Below the pieces are notes generated by a model that was not told where the DNA came from, made no database searches, and was given only the letters and a program-made list of their open reading frames with translations. A stretch of 64,000 nt of DNA from Pseudomonas sp. 10-1B. GTDB lineage: Bacteria > Pseudomonadota > Gammaproteobacteria > Pseudomonadales > Pseudomonadaceae. Position 1 is the stretch's first letter. Each line of letters starts with the position of its first letter. This document shows, one piece after another, positions 26,984 through 36,440 of this stretch. The position numbers were made by a program, and so were the translations under genes. The stretch is taken from assembly GCF_000935045.1 (NCBI RefSeq), contig NZ_JYKS01000015.1:310001-374000 (forward strand), read 5' to 3'.

Positions 26984-28719
26984 CGCAGGCACCTCCCGGT
27001 AGGTTGCAGGACCAATGTGAGCTGGGTGCACAGGTGAATATCGGCATACAGGGCGAAAAAGCGGTTGAGCATCTCGCCGAACAGGCTGATGTCCCCTTCC
27101 CCGGAAAAGCCGTTGGCATCCAGCGTGACTTCGATATCCACCCCGCGCAGCAGAAAGCCTTTTTCGAAGCGCTGGATCAGGTGATGCCGCACCTCGACGA
27201 TCGCCTCCAGCCGGCGTCGATTCATCTCGCTGCCGGTCCAGTCGTACAGCGCCAACGTGCCGCGCAGCACTTCAGCGCTGGCCAGCATCGGCAGGAAGTT
27301 GGAGCCCAGGTGGCTGAGCACCCGCCAATGAAAGCGGTCACGGCTGGGCGGGTAGCACGGCAACGTCGGCGCACACAGACTGCGCACCCGCAGGGCGGTC
27401 TGGGCAGATTGCGCTGCCATGTCGAGCCGGGTGCTTTGCAATGCCTTGCGCGGCAGTTGCCCGTTGGTGCCGGTCAGTTGCAGCGACAGGCTTTCGTGCT
27501 CGAACAAGCTGTCTTTATCGAACCCTTGCCCACCCAGTATCAGCCAGGTGTCATGCAGCCCATTCGCAGCACGGCGCAAGCGCGTGTGGAAATATCGCTC
27601 GGGGGCTTGCTCGCGCAGCATGCCGCCCCGGTGGCGAAAGCTGGTGAAGGGGACAAAGTCTTGTTTGGCCGCCGTCTTCGACCCTGTTACCCGGTCCACC
27701 GAGTAGATTTCAGTATGGCCATCCTGCAGGCGCATGGGCCGCAGCAGGTATTCGTTCTGCAAGGGCTCAAGCAGCAATGGGTCGGCTTCCAGCGGAAACA
27801 GGTTGATGACCGGCACCGCATGCAACCGGATATGCTCGGCACTGGGCACGAACGCGGCCTGCCAGGCCTCGGTGAGCACGACTTCTAGCTCGAACCACGG
27901 CGTCCTCGCGGGCAGCTCGAGGTGCTCCAGCCCCTGCAGGGCCACGAACATGAACTTCTCGCGAAAGGTGAAGTACTCCAGCAGCAACTGGTAACCGCTG
28001 AACGCGCTGTCACCCTTGGGCCACAAGCGGTCGTCGTCAGCGAAACCTTTCGGCGAAAAATGCCCGTTGAATGGGCGGCGCTCTGCCCGCCCCGGTACCC
28101 GCACATGCAGCGACTGGGCCTTGAGCGTCAGTGCCTGGTGCAGCGTGCTGGTCAGGGCGGCATCGCCATTCAGGTAGAGGGGCAAGTTGCTCAGGTCGAT
28201 GTCCCGCCAATCCGCCAGCGCGCCACATGAGAAGCGCAAACGCAGCAGCGCACGCCCGTCAGGTTCGTGATCAAGGCCAACCGCCGACAGTGCCAGGGGC
28301 TGCAGCTTCATGGCCTGCGTCGTGGTATAGCGGCAACGGGTGCGTTGTGGCCCTATCGGTTGGGACAACACCTGGAAGCCTTGGGCAATCACTTCACTGC
28401 CCTTCATGGCATCGACGTCCGGCGCCAGCTCGACGATCGACAGCGACGGAATGGTACGTAGGTAATGGGGCCACAGCAGGCTTACCAGGCCCTCGGTCAG
28501 CTCCGGCAAATCGTCGTCGAGCTTTTCACGAAGGCGCCCCATGAGGAAGGCAAAACCTTCGAACAGCCGCTCCACGTAGGGGTCGTCTGCCCCGGGCTTG
28601 TCCAGGTTCAACTGTGCTGCCCGGTCGGGAAATGCCTGGGCGAACTCCTTGCCAGCTTCACGCAGGTAGCGCATCTCGGCGTCGAAGTAGCGAAGGGTCA
28701 GGTTGTCATCGGTACTCAA
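26947..28719 (-). CDS. tssF: T6SS baseplate protein TssF
   Basis: This is a 590-residue TssF/VasA protein. It begins LRYFDAEMRYLREAGKEFAQ, then AFPDRAAQLNLDKPGADDPY and VERLFEGFAFLMGRLREKLD, the most conserved block of the family. It ends with the LDWTGSEMNRRRLEAIV-like and GVDIEVTLDANGF blocks and a C-terminal arm (LFALYADIHLCTQLTLVLQP). It forms the wedge with TssG and TssE and contacts TssK. The spacing from tssA is 22 bases. Confidence 0.92.
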   Translation of the reverse strand: MSTDDNLTLRYFDAEMRYLREAGKEFAQAFPDRAAQLNLDKPGADDPYVERLFEGFAFLMGRLREKLDDDLPELTEGLVSLLWPHYLRTIPSLSIVELAPDVDAMKGSEVIAQGFQVLSQPIGPQRTRCRYTTTQAMKLQPLALSAVGLDHEPDGRALLRLRFSCGALADWRDIDLSNLPLYLNGDAALTSTLHQALTLKAQSLHVRVPGRAERRPFNGHFSPKGFADDDRLWPKGDSAFSGYQLLLEYFTFREKFMFVALQGLEHLELPARTPWFELEVVLTEAWQAAFVPSAEHIRLHAVPVINLFPLEADPLLLEPLQNEYLLRPMRLQDGHTEIYSVDRVTGSKTAAKQDFVPFTSFRHRGGMLREQAPERYFHTRLRRAANGLHDTWLILGGQGFDKDSLFEHESLSLQLTGTNGQLPRKALQSTRLDMAAQSAQTALRVRSLCAPTLPCYPPSRDRFHWRVLSHLGSNFLPMLASAEVLRGTLALYDWTGSEMNRRRLEAIVEVRHHLIQRFEKGFLLRGVDIEVTLDANGFSGEGDISLFGEMLNRFFALYADIHLCTQLTLVLQPTGRCLRWSENHSQRIPG

Positions 28720-28741
28720 AGTGATCGTTCCTTGTATGGCC

Positions 28742-30328
28742 TCAGCCGCAGAGCACTGCAGCTCGCACAGGGTCCAGTGCCACCAGCGCAGCCAGCTGCG
28801 CCTCTATCTGCCTGGCCAGGGCAGGCCGGTCGGCATCGTTGCGCAGGGTTTTCGCACGTAGCAGTTTCAGCAGCCGCGCCTTGACCTCGAAGCACAGCGC
28901 CGGCTCCCATTCGTCCAGCGCATGGCGTTGCGCACTGGCGTCCAGGTCGCAGAACAGGTTCAGGGCCAGTTCGCTTTTGCCGTGTTGCTCCGCCACACGC
29001 GCCATCACCAGGCGCAACAGCCAGCGCTGGCGCCCGCTGTCCAGTTCCGGGCGCGCGGCCAACCAGGCCAGCGCCTGTTCGACGCCCTCCGTGTCAGCCT
29101 GGGCCAATGCTTCATGCTCCAGCGCCAACACCGCGTTGCCGGCCTCGGCCGGGCTGGCTGCAGCAGCGGGCAACCATTGCTGCCCCAGCCCGGCAGTGAC
29201 GTGCTGGTTGATCCAGTCGCGGGTGGTTTCATCGGCAAAGGCGGTGCCGTCGCTCCAGCGCAGCGCCTCCAGCCCTGGCAAGCGTTGCAGCAGCATGCCG
29301 AGATCATCTCTGACGATGCTCGCCCAGGCGTTTTGGGGGGCTGGCGATTTACTCAGCGCCTGATGCAGGCACCACTGCAAGTCCAGCCAAAAATGGTTTA
29401 CCCCCTCGGCATAAAGGCACTCGACCTGCTCCAGCAATTCGCCCCAGCTTTGCTGCACGTACAGCCGTTGCAGCCGGGCGCGGGACTCGCCACGCGGTGG
29501 AGCCAGGCGGGTAATGCCGTGAGCGTCCTGGGCTGGCAATTGGTGCACGGTATCCCAGCGCAGGCTTTTCATCAGACGGTGCGCGGCCAACCAGCCATCA
29601 GGTTGATCACGCAGGTAGCGCGCCAGGTTGCGCGCACTGTCGAGCAAGTCGCGCCCGGACTTGATCGGGGCCGCGCCTGGGCCGACGGGCTTGCTGTTGG
29701 CAGCGTGCTCGGCGCTGGTCTGCGGCACAATCGCATCGACGCCACCGGCCTGTACCAGCCGCACGGTCAGGGCGTTGTAAAGCGGCGCAAGGTGCGGCCG
29801 GTGTGCGGGCGGCCAGGCGCTGAGGCCGTGCTCCAGCCACACCAGCGCCGCGACAGTGCGCTCGGCTTCAGCCTTGACCACTTGCGGGTACAGCGACAGG
29901 CTGTCGAGCACCTTACTGCTAGCCAGCCACTCCAGCGCGGCTTTGCGCGCCGTGGCGCGCGCAGGCAGCACCTGGCTGGCAAAGCGCTCGACCAAGGCTG
30001 CCAACAGGCTCAGACCATCAGCCAACCCCGTTTCACCGTCGTTGTGCAGCCGGGCCCACAGGTAGTAAGTAGCAATACGCAAGTCCTTGCTGGTGGTCTC
30101 GAGCAGCTTGCGCGCGGCTTGGACAACCTGCTCGGCATCAGCCCCGGAGAGCTTGTTGACCTCCTCGCGCATCCGCTGGAAGTCATCCTCGTAGCCCGGG
30201 TCCTGCCCCACCGGCGAATCACCTGGAATGGGTTGCAACCAAGGCTCCCAGCACTGCGCATGCTGACGGGCGACCAACAACGGGTCGGCACCCGCCAGGC
30301 ACCGCTCGACCAGTTTCTGCAGGCTCAT
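28742..30328 (-). CDS. tssA: T6SS cap/assembly protein TssA (ImpA_N, VasJ-like)
   Basis: The 528-residue protein opens with the ImpA_N domain (PIPGDSPVGQDPGYEDDFQR, then MREEVNKLSGADAEQVV and DLRIATYYLWARLHNDGETG), which primes baseplate and sheath assembly. A TssA-type C-terminal half follows, including a VasJ-like segment. It overlaps the tssM stop by four bases (ATGA). The cluster also holds a second, membrane-anchored TssA-like protein (23750-24901), so division of labour between priming and anchoring is possible. Confidence 0.9.
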   Translation of the reverse strand: MSLQKLVERCLAGADPLLVARQHAQCWEPWLQPIPGDSPVGQDPGYEDDFQRMREEVNKLSGADAEQVVQAARKLLETTSKDLRIATYYLWARLHNDGETGLADGLSLLAALVERFASQVLPARATARKAALEWLASSKVLDSLSLYPQVVKAEAERTVAALVWLEHGLSAWPPAHRPHLAPLYNALTVRLVQAGGVDAIVPQTSAEHAANSKPVGPGAAPIKSGRDLLDSARNLARYLRDQPDGWLAAHRLMKSLRWDTVHQLPAQDAHGITRLAPPRGESRARLQRLYVQQSWGELLEQVECLYAEGVNHFWLDLQWCLHQALSKSPAPQNAWASIVRDDLGMLLQRLPGLEALRWSDGTAFADETTRDWINQHVTAGLGQQWLPAAAASPAEAGNAVLALEHEALAQADTEGVEQALAWLAARPELDSGRQRWLLRLVMARVAEQHGKSELALNLFCDLDASAQRHALDEWEPALCFEVKARLLKLLRAKTLRNDADRPALARQIEAQLAALVALDPVRAAVLCG

Positions 30329-33300
30329 GGCGCGTCCTCGTTGTGTGCGTAGCGTTGTGCTTTGCCGCCCTCCAGCAGGAAGATCTGCCGCGGCAAGCTG
30401 AAGTCGCGGAGCTTGAGCAACGCCATCGGCCCTGCGCCGAGTTCGGTACGCAAGTCCCAGGTCAGGTTCAGGCCATCGGCTGCCTTGAGTTGCAGCTTGT
30501 AGCGGCTGTCACCCGCGTCCAGCGGCGTCACCTGCGCCTGTTCCAGCAAACGGATCAGCCCCCAGGTGCCCTGGATGTAGGCAAACAGCCGCTCGCCGTC
30601 GAACACGCTGGTCCAGGTCAGGCTCACGCCGGGGCCGTCGCTCTGCCCGGGCCAGGTGAAGCGCTGCCAGCGTTCGCGCTGGTTGTAGTAGTGGTGTGTT
30701 TCGCCGTTGAGGATGAAGGTGGTTTGCACCACATCGCGCACCGGCTTGCCACGCAGTTCGAAACTCACCCCCATACCGCCATCGGTAAACAGCACATCAG
30801 CCAGCTCGCCAAGCTGATTGATCGCCGTGAGGAACGCGGGGTTGAAACGCAGGCCCTGGCTGTTGCGCGGGTCGGCCACCCAGCGGCTGCCCTCTTTGCG
30901 CAGCAGGCCATTGAGCTGCTCGTGCAGGAAGCGATCGATACGCCCGGTATCGGCGCGGATCAGTTGGCCGAGCATGGGCAGCGAAGCATCGCTGGGGGTG
31001 GCGGCGAACGGGTAACGACCCGCGAAAGCGTTGTTCCAATCGTCGACGATCGCCCGTTGCCAAGCCCTGTTCAGGCCCTCGGCAGAGGGCTGCAACACGC
31101 GCTGCCAGGCCTGCTCCAACGGCTCGACGAACAGCGTCTGGGCCGCCCTGCTCCACTCGTTGCCCAGGCTGGCGGCGATCAGGCTACCGTAGGACTGGGT
31201 ATCGGTGAGGTCGACGCGCTTGCCCTGGAATACCGTCTGCGCCAGGGCCTGGGTCATGGCTTGCGGGTCGGGCGCGCTGGTGATCTGTTGCAACTTCAAG
31301 CGCACGCCGGTGACCTGGGTGAGAAATGCCTGCAAGCTGAGGTGGTCGTCGCTTTGCTGCCCTTCGGCACGCTTGCCCAGCAACGCCAGCAACGGGCCGA
31401 AGGTGCGCTCCAGCGGGCCAGGGCTGGCTTGCGTCGTTGGCCCGATCGGCGGCTTTTTATCCTGGCCGATCAGGTTCTGCGCGGACTCGATCAACGAATC
31501 CGCCAGGGCCTGGCCACGCAGACCCGCCTGCCCTTGATAGGCCAGCGTGTCCATCAGCGCGATCAAGGGGGACTGGCGGGTATCGCTCATCAGGCTCAAT
31601 TGGCTGATCACCTCGTCCAGCGTCCTGCCCTTGCGCCAACGCAGGCTGTTGAGAAACGCCAGCCAGGCGTTGCTGTAGTCGTTGAAGTAGCGGGCGGTGA
31701 GCCGTTCGCGCAGCTGCTCGGGGCTGAGTTCGCGGGTGATGTCACTGGGGTTGTCGCTAAGCACCCAGTCGATCTCTTCACGGCGCGCCTTGGCGGCAGC
31801 GTCGATGGCCCCGCGCACCTGGCCTTCCCAGGCCTGACGGGTGAATACGCCGGGGACGCTGGCCGTGGTGGAGAACAAGGGGCCGGGGTCGGTATCGCCG
31901 ACCATCTGCGCCAGGGCCACGGCCGGGTAGTGGTTGGCGGCGGTGTCCAGGGCCTGCTGGTACAGGCTGGTTTCGGCGTTGCGCTGGCCAAGCTGGTCGA
32001 GCAGGATCTGGCGGACCTGGGCGATCAGTTTCGGCTCGGCCTCGATCGCCCAGTCCGGGTTGGCGGGCAGGCGCTCGGCGTAGAACGACCAGATGCCGGG
32101 TTCGGTCTTGCCCAGGGTCTGGACCAGGAAGTCGGCGTCAGCCTTGTCGGGGCGAGCGAGCATCAGGTAGGCCTTGAGCTGGGTGTAGGCCGCTTGTGCG
32201 CGCCGGGCGCGTTCGGGGCTGGCCGGTGGCAGTTTGACCAGCGCGCCGAGCTGGGCTTGCAGACGCGCTGCGGCCGGTTCGCGCACACGCTGGTGCAGGG
32301 CTTGCACGTAGTGCGGCCAGGCGACATCGCGCAGGGTGCGGGTGTGGTCCAGGCCAAAACGGTAGTACCAGGGGGCGCCGTGTTCGACGCGGTAGTCCAG
32401 CCGGGACACTTCGAGGCTCAGCTCGCGCAAGGCGGCCATGGGGTCGCTGCCCTCGGCTGGATGCTGCAGGGTCGCCAGTGCCTGGTTTACCTTGATGATT
32501 TCGGCATGGTTGCTGGCGAAGGACACTAACAAGCCGACGGCCCAAATGGCGGCGAGGCTCAGTACAGCAACGTAGGTCGCTCGGGGTAGGCTCCAGCCCA
32601 GGCGCCTGGCGCTACCCACATTCGCACTCAGCACGCCGCTCCACTCAGGAGTTACCTGCCAGTGGTGGTCCAGACCAGGCCGGCCCTTTCGTGGGGTCGC
32701 CAAGCTGAACCATACGCCACGCAACGAGACGGTACGTTCACTCCACACAGCGCCCAACGCGCTTGAACGCTCGTCTTCAAGATCGCGTGACAAACGCAAC
32801 AGGAAATCATGTTCAGGATCGTTGTTGAGCTGCGCCAGGCCAGCTTCGCGCAAAGGCCGCACAAGCGAGTGTAAAAGTTCGCGCAGTTGCGCATCATCTA
32901 CCTTTGATGGCAACCAGCAACCTACCGGCTGCACCGCGCGCGTCTCTTGCGACCACGCGCTGCTGCACACTTGCCACAGGTGCAGCGGCAATTGCCAACG
33001 CAACTCAAGGGCCAGGTCTCGCAGGCGCCGGGCCCCCAGGCTCATGGCTACGGCATCATCGCGTTGCGCCTTGTTCAGTGCCCAGACAACAGCCTCAGGC
33101 GCATGCCAGTGGCACAGCTTTCTCCACCCGTTCACCAGCTCGTGGTCGATTGCCGTTTGTGCACTGCCGCCCCACAATAAAAGTGTGTGCCGGTCGACCA
33201 ACCAGCGCTTGTCACTCAGACCGGGGGCAATCGCATCAATCTGCGCGGCGTCGCCTACCACCAACAATACCCGGACCTTGCGGCGCCAAAACCGGCCATG

Positions 33301-33630
33301 GTGTTCACGCAGGCAACCGGTAACTGCATGCAAAAGCGCATCCGGGTCAGCAATGCCTCCTCCGGAAATATCAACCGTCAACGGCGCCAGTTCGCTGTCG
33401 CAGTGCTGACTGTATGCTCGCTTGGCGAGCCTTCGGGCGATCAGCAGATAGCCTAGGCCCAACGCGATGACAGCGGCGGATGAACCCGCCACAAGGCTCC
33501 ATAGTTCAAGTCCCGACATTGGGCCGCCTGCTATGCCGAACAACTCTGGCTGCTGCCATCCCCAAGCTGCAAGCACCGCTACCGTTATCAGCAAGACACC
33601 GAACAGCAGCCACCACCCCATCGTTTGCAT
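30325..33630 (-). CDS. tssM: T6SS inner-membrane protein TssM (IcmF family)
   Basis: This is a 1101-residue IcmF/VasK protein. Two N-terminal helices (residues about 4-22 and 42-64), a cytoplasmic domain of about 290 residues, a third helix near 352-375 (VLSLAAIWAVGLLVSFASNH) and a long periplasmic part are visible, ending with the TssJ-binding C-terminus. The cytoplasmic domain lacks a Walker A motif; at the expected place it reads VRVLLVVGDAAQIDAIA, so nucleotide binding is unlikely. With TssL and TssJ it forms the membrane complex. It is slightly shorter than typical P-loop-bearing TssM proteins. Confidence 0.92.
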   Translation of the reverse strand: MQTMGWWLLFGVLLITVAVLAAWGWQQPELFGIAGGPMSGLELWSLVAGSSAAVIALGLGYLLIARRLAKRAYSQHCDSELAPLTVDISGGGIADPDALLHAVTGCLREHHGRFWRRKVRVLLVVGDAAQIDAIAPGLSDKRWLVDRHTLLLWGGSAQTAIDHELVNGWRKLCHWHAPEAVVWALNKAQRDDAVAMSLGARRLRDLALELRWQLPLHLWQVCSSAWSQETRAVQPVGCWLPSKVDDAQLRELLHSLVRPLREAGLAQLNNDPEHDFLLRLSRDLEDERSSALGAVWSERTVSLRGVWFSLATPRKGRPGLDHHWQVTPEWSGVLSANVGSARRLGWSLPRATYVAVLSLAAIWAVGLLVSFASNHAEIIKVNQALATLQHPAEGSDPMAALRELSLEVSRLDYRVEHGAPWYYRFGLDHTRTLRDVAWPHYVQALHQRVREPAAARLQAQLGALVKLPPASPERARRAQAAYTQLKAYLMLARPDKADADFLVQTLGKTEPGIWSFYAERLPANPDWAIEAEPKLIAQVRQILLDQLGQRNAETSLYQQALDTAANHYPAVALAQMVGDTDPGPLFSTTASVPGVFTRQAWEGQVRGAIDAAAKARREEIDWVLSDNPSDITRELSPEQLRERLTARYFNDYSNAWLAFLNSLRWRKGRTLDEVISQLSLMSDTRQSPLIALMDTLAYQGQAGLRGQALADSLIESAQNLIGQDKKPPIGPTTQASPGPLERTFGPLLALLGKRAEGQQSDDHLSLQAFLTQVTGVRLKLQQITSAPDPQAMTQALAQTVFQGKRVDLTDTQSYGSLIAASLGNEWSRAAQTLFVEPLEQAWQRVLQPSAEGLNRAWQRAIVDDWNNAFAGRYPFAATPSDASLPMLGQLIRADTGRIDRFLHEQLNGLLRKEGSRWVADPRNSQGLRFNPAFLTAINQLGELADVLFTDGGMGVSFELRGKPVRDVVQTTFILNGETHHYYNQRERWQRFTWPGQSDGPGVSLTWTSVFDGERLFAYIQGTWGLIRLLEQAQVTPLDAGDSRYKLQLKAADGLNLTWDLRTELGAGPMALLKLRDFSLPRQIFLLEGGKAQRYAHNEDAP

Positions 33631-33639
33631 TTGAAATTC

Positions 33640-34863
33640 CTAATTCGCTGGCGCAGGAGAGGGTACGATCACGGTGCTCCAGAGCACCGAAGCCGCAGAG
33701 CGCTCACCGCTGAAAATGATCTGCACACCGGCGCCCTGCTTGATGTTCTGGGTAGCCGCGGCCAGGGCCAACCATGGCGCGGCCCTGCCCGGGTGCCCAA
33801 GCATGGCGTCCAGGTTATGGACAAGGCCATCGAGCTCGGCTGGCAGGCGCATGAAGACCGTACCAAGTGCCGGCTCATGACCCGCGTCGATGCCCACGCG
33901 CCAGCCATGGTCGAGTGCGTCGCGCTCCTTGTCTGCCCAGTTCAAGGACTGGTCGACAGCGCTGCACCACGCTTCGCTGGTTTGCTCGCAGGCCTGTTGT
34001 GGTCGGTGCAGGCGGGCAATCGGCGGTAGGGTAGACGCGCCGAGCGGATTGCCAAGCAATAGTCCGACGGCCACTTCGGCCGTGCCCACAGGCTGGGATG
34101 GTGCAACCTGGCAGGAGACCACCAGCAGCAAAGAACGATCCTCGCTGCGCTGGTCGAGCCAGTGATCGAGAACACCAAGCCCACAGCCCGGCAGCGTCGT
34201 AGCGGGCTGTCGGTTAGCCGAGCTGCCCCATGCCTCTTGCCATATCCTGTGGATTTCACTCGCTGGCAAACTGCTGTCGACATCCAACAGCACGGCCAAG
34301 GGGACATCCGCCGGTAGCTGCGAAAGCGTCTCGGCCAAGTCTGCGAGCACTCGGTTCAAGGCTGCCAGCAACCTATGCTCCGCGGTGCTTCCTGCTTCTA
34401 TCGGCAACCGGCTGTGCCGAGCTATGTCACCCGCCCAGGCAGGCTGTGTTCTGATCGCGCGTAGCCCGCTTAGCAACGCTTCGAGTTGAGTAACCCAGCT
34501 TTGCCCTGGCACCTGGAGCCCAGTGTGTAACGTGGCATCCAAAACCTGTACAAAACGCCGGCCTTGGTTAATCTTGCCTGCGTAGTCTTCCTCACGGGCC
34601 TGGTCCCAACCATCCGCTGCATGCCGTAACCCCAGGTAGTGCAAGATGCGCACGGCCAACAGCAGGCACCAACCCAAGAGCACGCCAGCCGCGACCAGCC
34701 ACCAGATACGCAACGATTGCTCAGCCAGTGGTTGGCTGGCAAACACCAGTACCCCGGCGGCGCCCAACAGCAGGAAAAGCATCAGCAAGCCCGACCACAG
34801 CCAGAGTCGAGGCATACCAGGGCGCACCGCCACGGGTGGTAATTGGTCGAGACTGACTGGCAT
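33640..34863 (-). CDS. T6SS-associated membrane protein, 407 aa, function unknown
   Basis: Two membrane helices lie near the N-terminus (residues about 20-43 LWLWSGLLMLFLLLGAAGVL and 52-74 IWWLVAAGVLLGWCLLLAVR), followed by about 330 soluble residues. Parts of the soluble region (VPLAVLLDVDSSLPASEIHR, LLLVVSCQVAP) resemble the cytoplasmic fold of TssM-like proteins. No enzymatic motif is recognised. It is tightly packed between the PAAR gene (two-base gap) and tssM (nine-base gap), so it is very likely part of the apparatus or of effector loading. I know such genes from related Pseudomonas T6SS clusters but not their function. Confidence 0.7.
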   Translation of the reverse strand: MPVSLDQLPPVAVRPGMPRLWLWSGLLMLFLLLGAAGVLVFASQPLAEQSLRIWWLVAAGVLLGWCLLLAVRILHYLGLRHAADGWDQAREEDYAGKINQGRRFVQVLDATLHTGLQVPGQSWVTQLEALLSGLRAIRTQPAWAGDIARHSRLPIEAGSTAEHRLLAALNRVLADLAETLSQLPADVPLAVLLDVDSSLPASEIHRIWQEAWGSSANRQPATTLPGCGLGVLDHWLDQRSEDRSLLLVVSCQVAPSQPVGTAEVAVGLLLGNPLGASTLPPIARLHRPQQACEQTSEAWCSAVDQSLNWADKERDALDHGWRVGIDAGHEPALGTVFMRLPAELDGLVHNLDAMLGHPGRAAPWLALAAATQNIKQGAGVQIIFSGERSAASVLWSTVIVPSPAPAN

Positions 34864-34865
34864 GA

Positions 34866-35129
34866 TCAGCGCGTGCCCGCTTCAGGCAACGATGTGATCA
34901 GCGCACAGCCGCAGGCACATAAATGACCGTTGAACGCTACCGGCAGACCGTTATCGCTGAATGTCGCGTGACCTTCGGCTATCATCGTGCGCCCATGCCC
35001 TGGTAGCGGGCAGAACACCGGATCCCCTTGCCGAGCTACAGCGATACCGGCGAAACGCATTGTGCTGGACCCAGACAATACAGTGCCACCACTGCTCGTT
35101 TTGTCGCCAACCCGAATAACTCCACGCAT
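34866..35129 (-). CDS. PAAR-domain spike tip protein, 87 aa
   Basis: This is a compact PAAR protein: it begins IRVGDKTSSGGTVLSGSSTM and contains RQGDPVFCPLPGHGRTMIAEGHATF as two shorter blocks, ending GHLCACGCALI. The His and Cys residues that bind the zinc at the cone tip are present. There is no C-terminal toxin extension, so it sharpens the VgrG spike and may carry separate effectors. It lies between the effector/immunity pairs and the 407-aa gene. Confidence 0.9.
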   Translation of the reverse strand: MRGVIRVGDKTSSGGTVLSGSSTMRFAGIAVARQGDPVFCPLPGHGRTMIAEGHATFSDNGLPVAFNGHLCACGCALITSLPEAGTR

Positions 35130-35171
35130 CTATAACCTCGACTTGTTGTCAAACAGAATATTTAATGCACT

Positions 35172-36440
35172 TCAACCGAGCAGTCCCCACTCAACACGCT
35201 TCTCGCACTGCATCGGTTTGTCCCGCAATGGCCAAATGCGCGGTTCTTTCCAGTTCATCGTGTACCGCGGCATGACTTCGCCTTGCTCGAAGTAGCGAGT
35301 CGTCTCTCGCAGGCTGGTGATCATGACTTTCCAATAACCACTCTCCGGGCAGGGTTGGTCGCTTTCGCAGATCATCACCGGGAAGTTGGCATCGCTGAAC
35401 GACGGAGAGCCCGGCATGGGTTTGCCGGTGGCCGGGTCGAGGACTTTCTCCTTGGCTAACTTGCGGATCAGCGCTTCGCTGGGTTTTTCTGGCGGGACAT
35501 TGGCCAGGCGGTCCTCCAGCCATTTAAGCTTGCCGTCCCATGGGGGGAGTTTGGCCGGAGGTAGCGGGACTATTTCGTTGATTTCGGGAACCGTGGGATT
35601 GGCGTATGAATAATTAGCTAGCACCTTCCAGATTTTCCTGTATCGTTCGGCACGTTCCAAATCCTCCTTTTGACCAAGATAGTTAAGTTTGTCCTGTGGA
35701 GACGGCCCTTGAAAGGCCATTTCCAGGAACCCACTCGAGGTCTCATGGCCAGCGGCCACCCCAAACTGGAAGGCTTCGACTGCCTGTGAATAGTGTCCGG
35801 CCTGTTTCAAATAGACCCCTAAATTCACTGCTGCCTCCCCGTGACCTTGTTGCGCCGCGCATTGCCACATCTGCTGCGCTACATTCGGTGCAATATCTAT
35901 GGGAGCCAATTTCTCTGCCACATAATACTGAGCAAGCGCGCTGCCCTCATCGGCAGCTTTACGGTAGTAACGCAGCGCCATTTCCTGATCCATCCGCAGG
36001 CCAGCCGAACCTTGATCAAGAAATATGCCGACGAAGTAATAACCTGTCGCGACCCCCGCCTCAATCAATCTCTGACTTAATCGCAGGTGCTCTCCTCTAC
36101 CAATCTCAAATCGCCCACGCATAGCACCATTCTGCAGGTTGATATTGGCCTTGAAATGATCATGCTCCATTGCAATTCTATAGAGCCGTGCAATTTCAAT
36201 ATCCACGGCCCTATCACGTTTGAGTAGGTTGTTTTTTTGCAACCATCGCGCATATTTAAACAGGACATCAGCTTCCGCTGGCGGCTCTGGGATTTTTTCA
36301 TGCACACAACTGAAATCCAGCTTGGCTTGTATATTTTCCAGCGAATCCACAGCCACCCCCTTGGACGAGTACACGTAACCAGGCTCATTGCTGCACGCAG
36401 ACAGCAATAGGCCTATCAACAGTAAGCCACACCACATCAA
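35172..36440 (-). CDS. Sel1-type lipoprotein, probable Tle5 immunity protein (copy 1)
   Basis: A lipoprotein signal peptide with lipobox LSAC (Cys16) is followed by Sel1/TPR-like repeats (ALRYYRKAADEGSALAQYYV, GHGEAAVNLGVYLKQAGHYS) and a C-terminal domain (DUF6396-like) from about residue 280. Immunity proteins of PldB/Tle5b-type phospholipases carry Sel1 repeats, and the gene overlaps the phospholipase by four bases (ATGA), so it should protect the periplasm against that effector. Compared with copy 2 the last 140 residues are nearly identical, while the N-terminal leader and residues about 185-275 differ. Confidence 0.8.
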   Translation of the reverse strand: MMWCGLLLIGLLLSACSNEPGYVYSSKGVAVDSLENIQAKLDFSCVHEKIPEPPAEADVLFKYARWLQKNNLLKRDRAVDIEIARLYRIAMEHDHFKANINLQNGAMRGRFEIGRGEHLRLSQRLIEAGVATGYYFVGIFLDQGSAGLRMDQEMALRYYRKAADEGSALAQYYVAEKLAPIDIAPNVAQQMWQCAAQQGHGEAAVNLGVYLKQAGHYSQAVEAFQFGVAAGHETSSGFLEMAFQGPSPQDKLNYLGQKEDLERAERYRKIWKVLANYSYANPTVPEINEIVPLPPAKLPPWDGKLKWLEDRLANVPPEKPSEALIRKLAKEKVLDPATGKPMPGSPSFSDANFPVMICESDQPCPESGYWKVMITSLRETTRYFEQGEVMPRYTMNWKEPRIWPLRDKPMQCEKRVEWGLLG

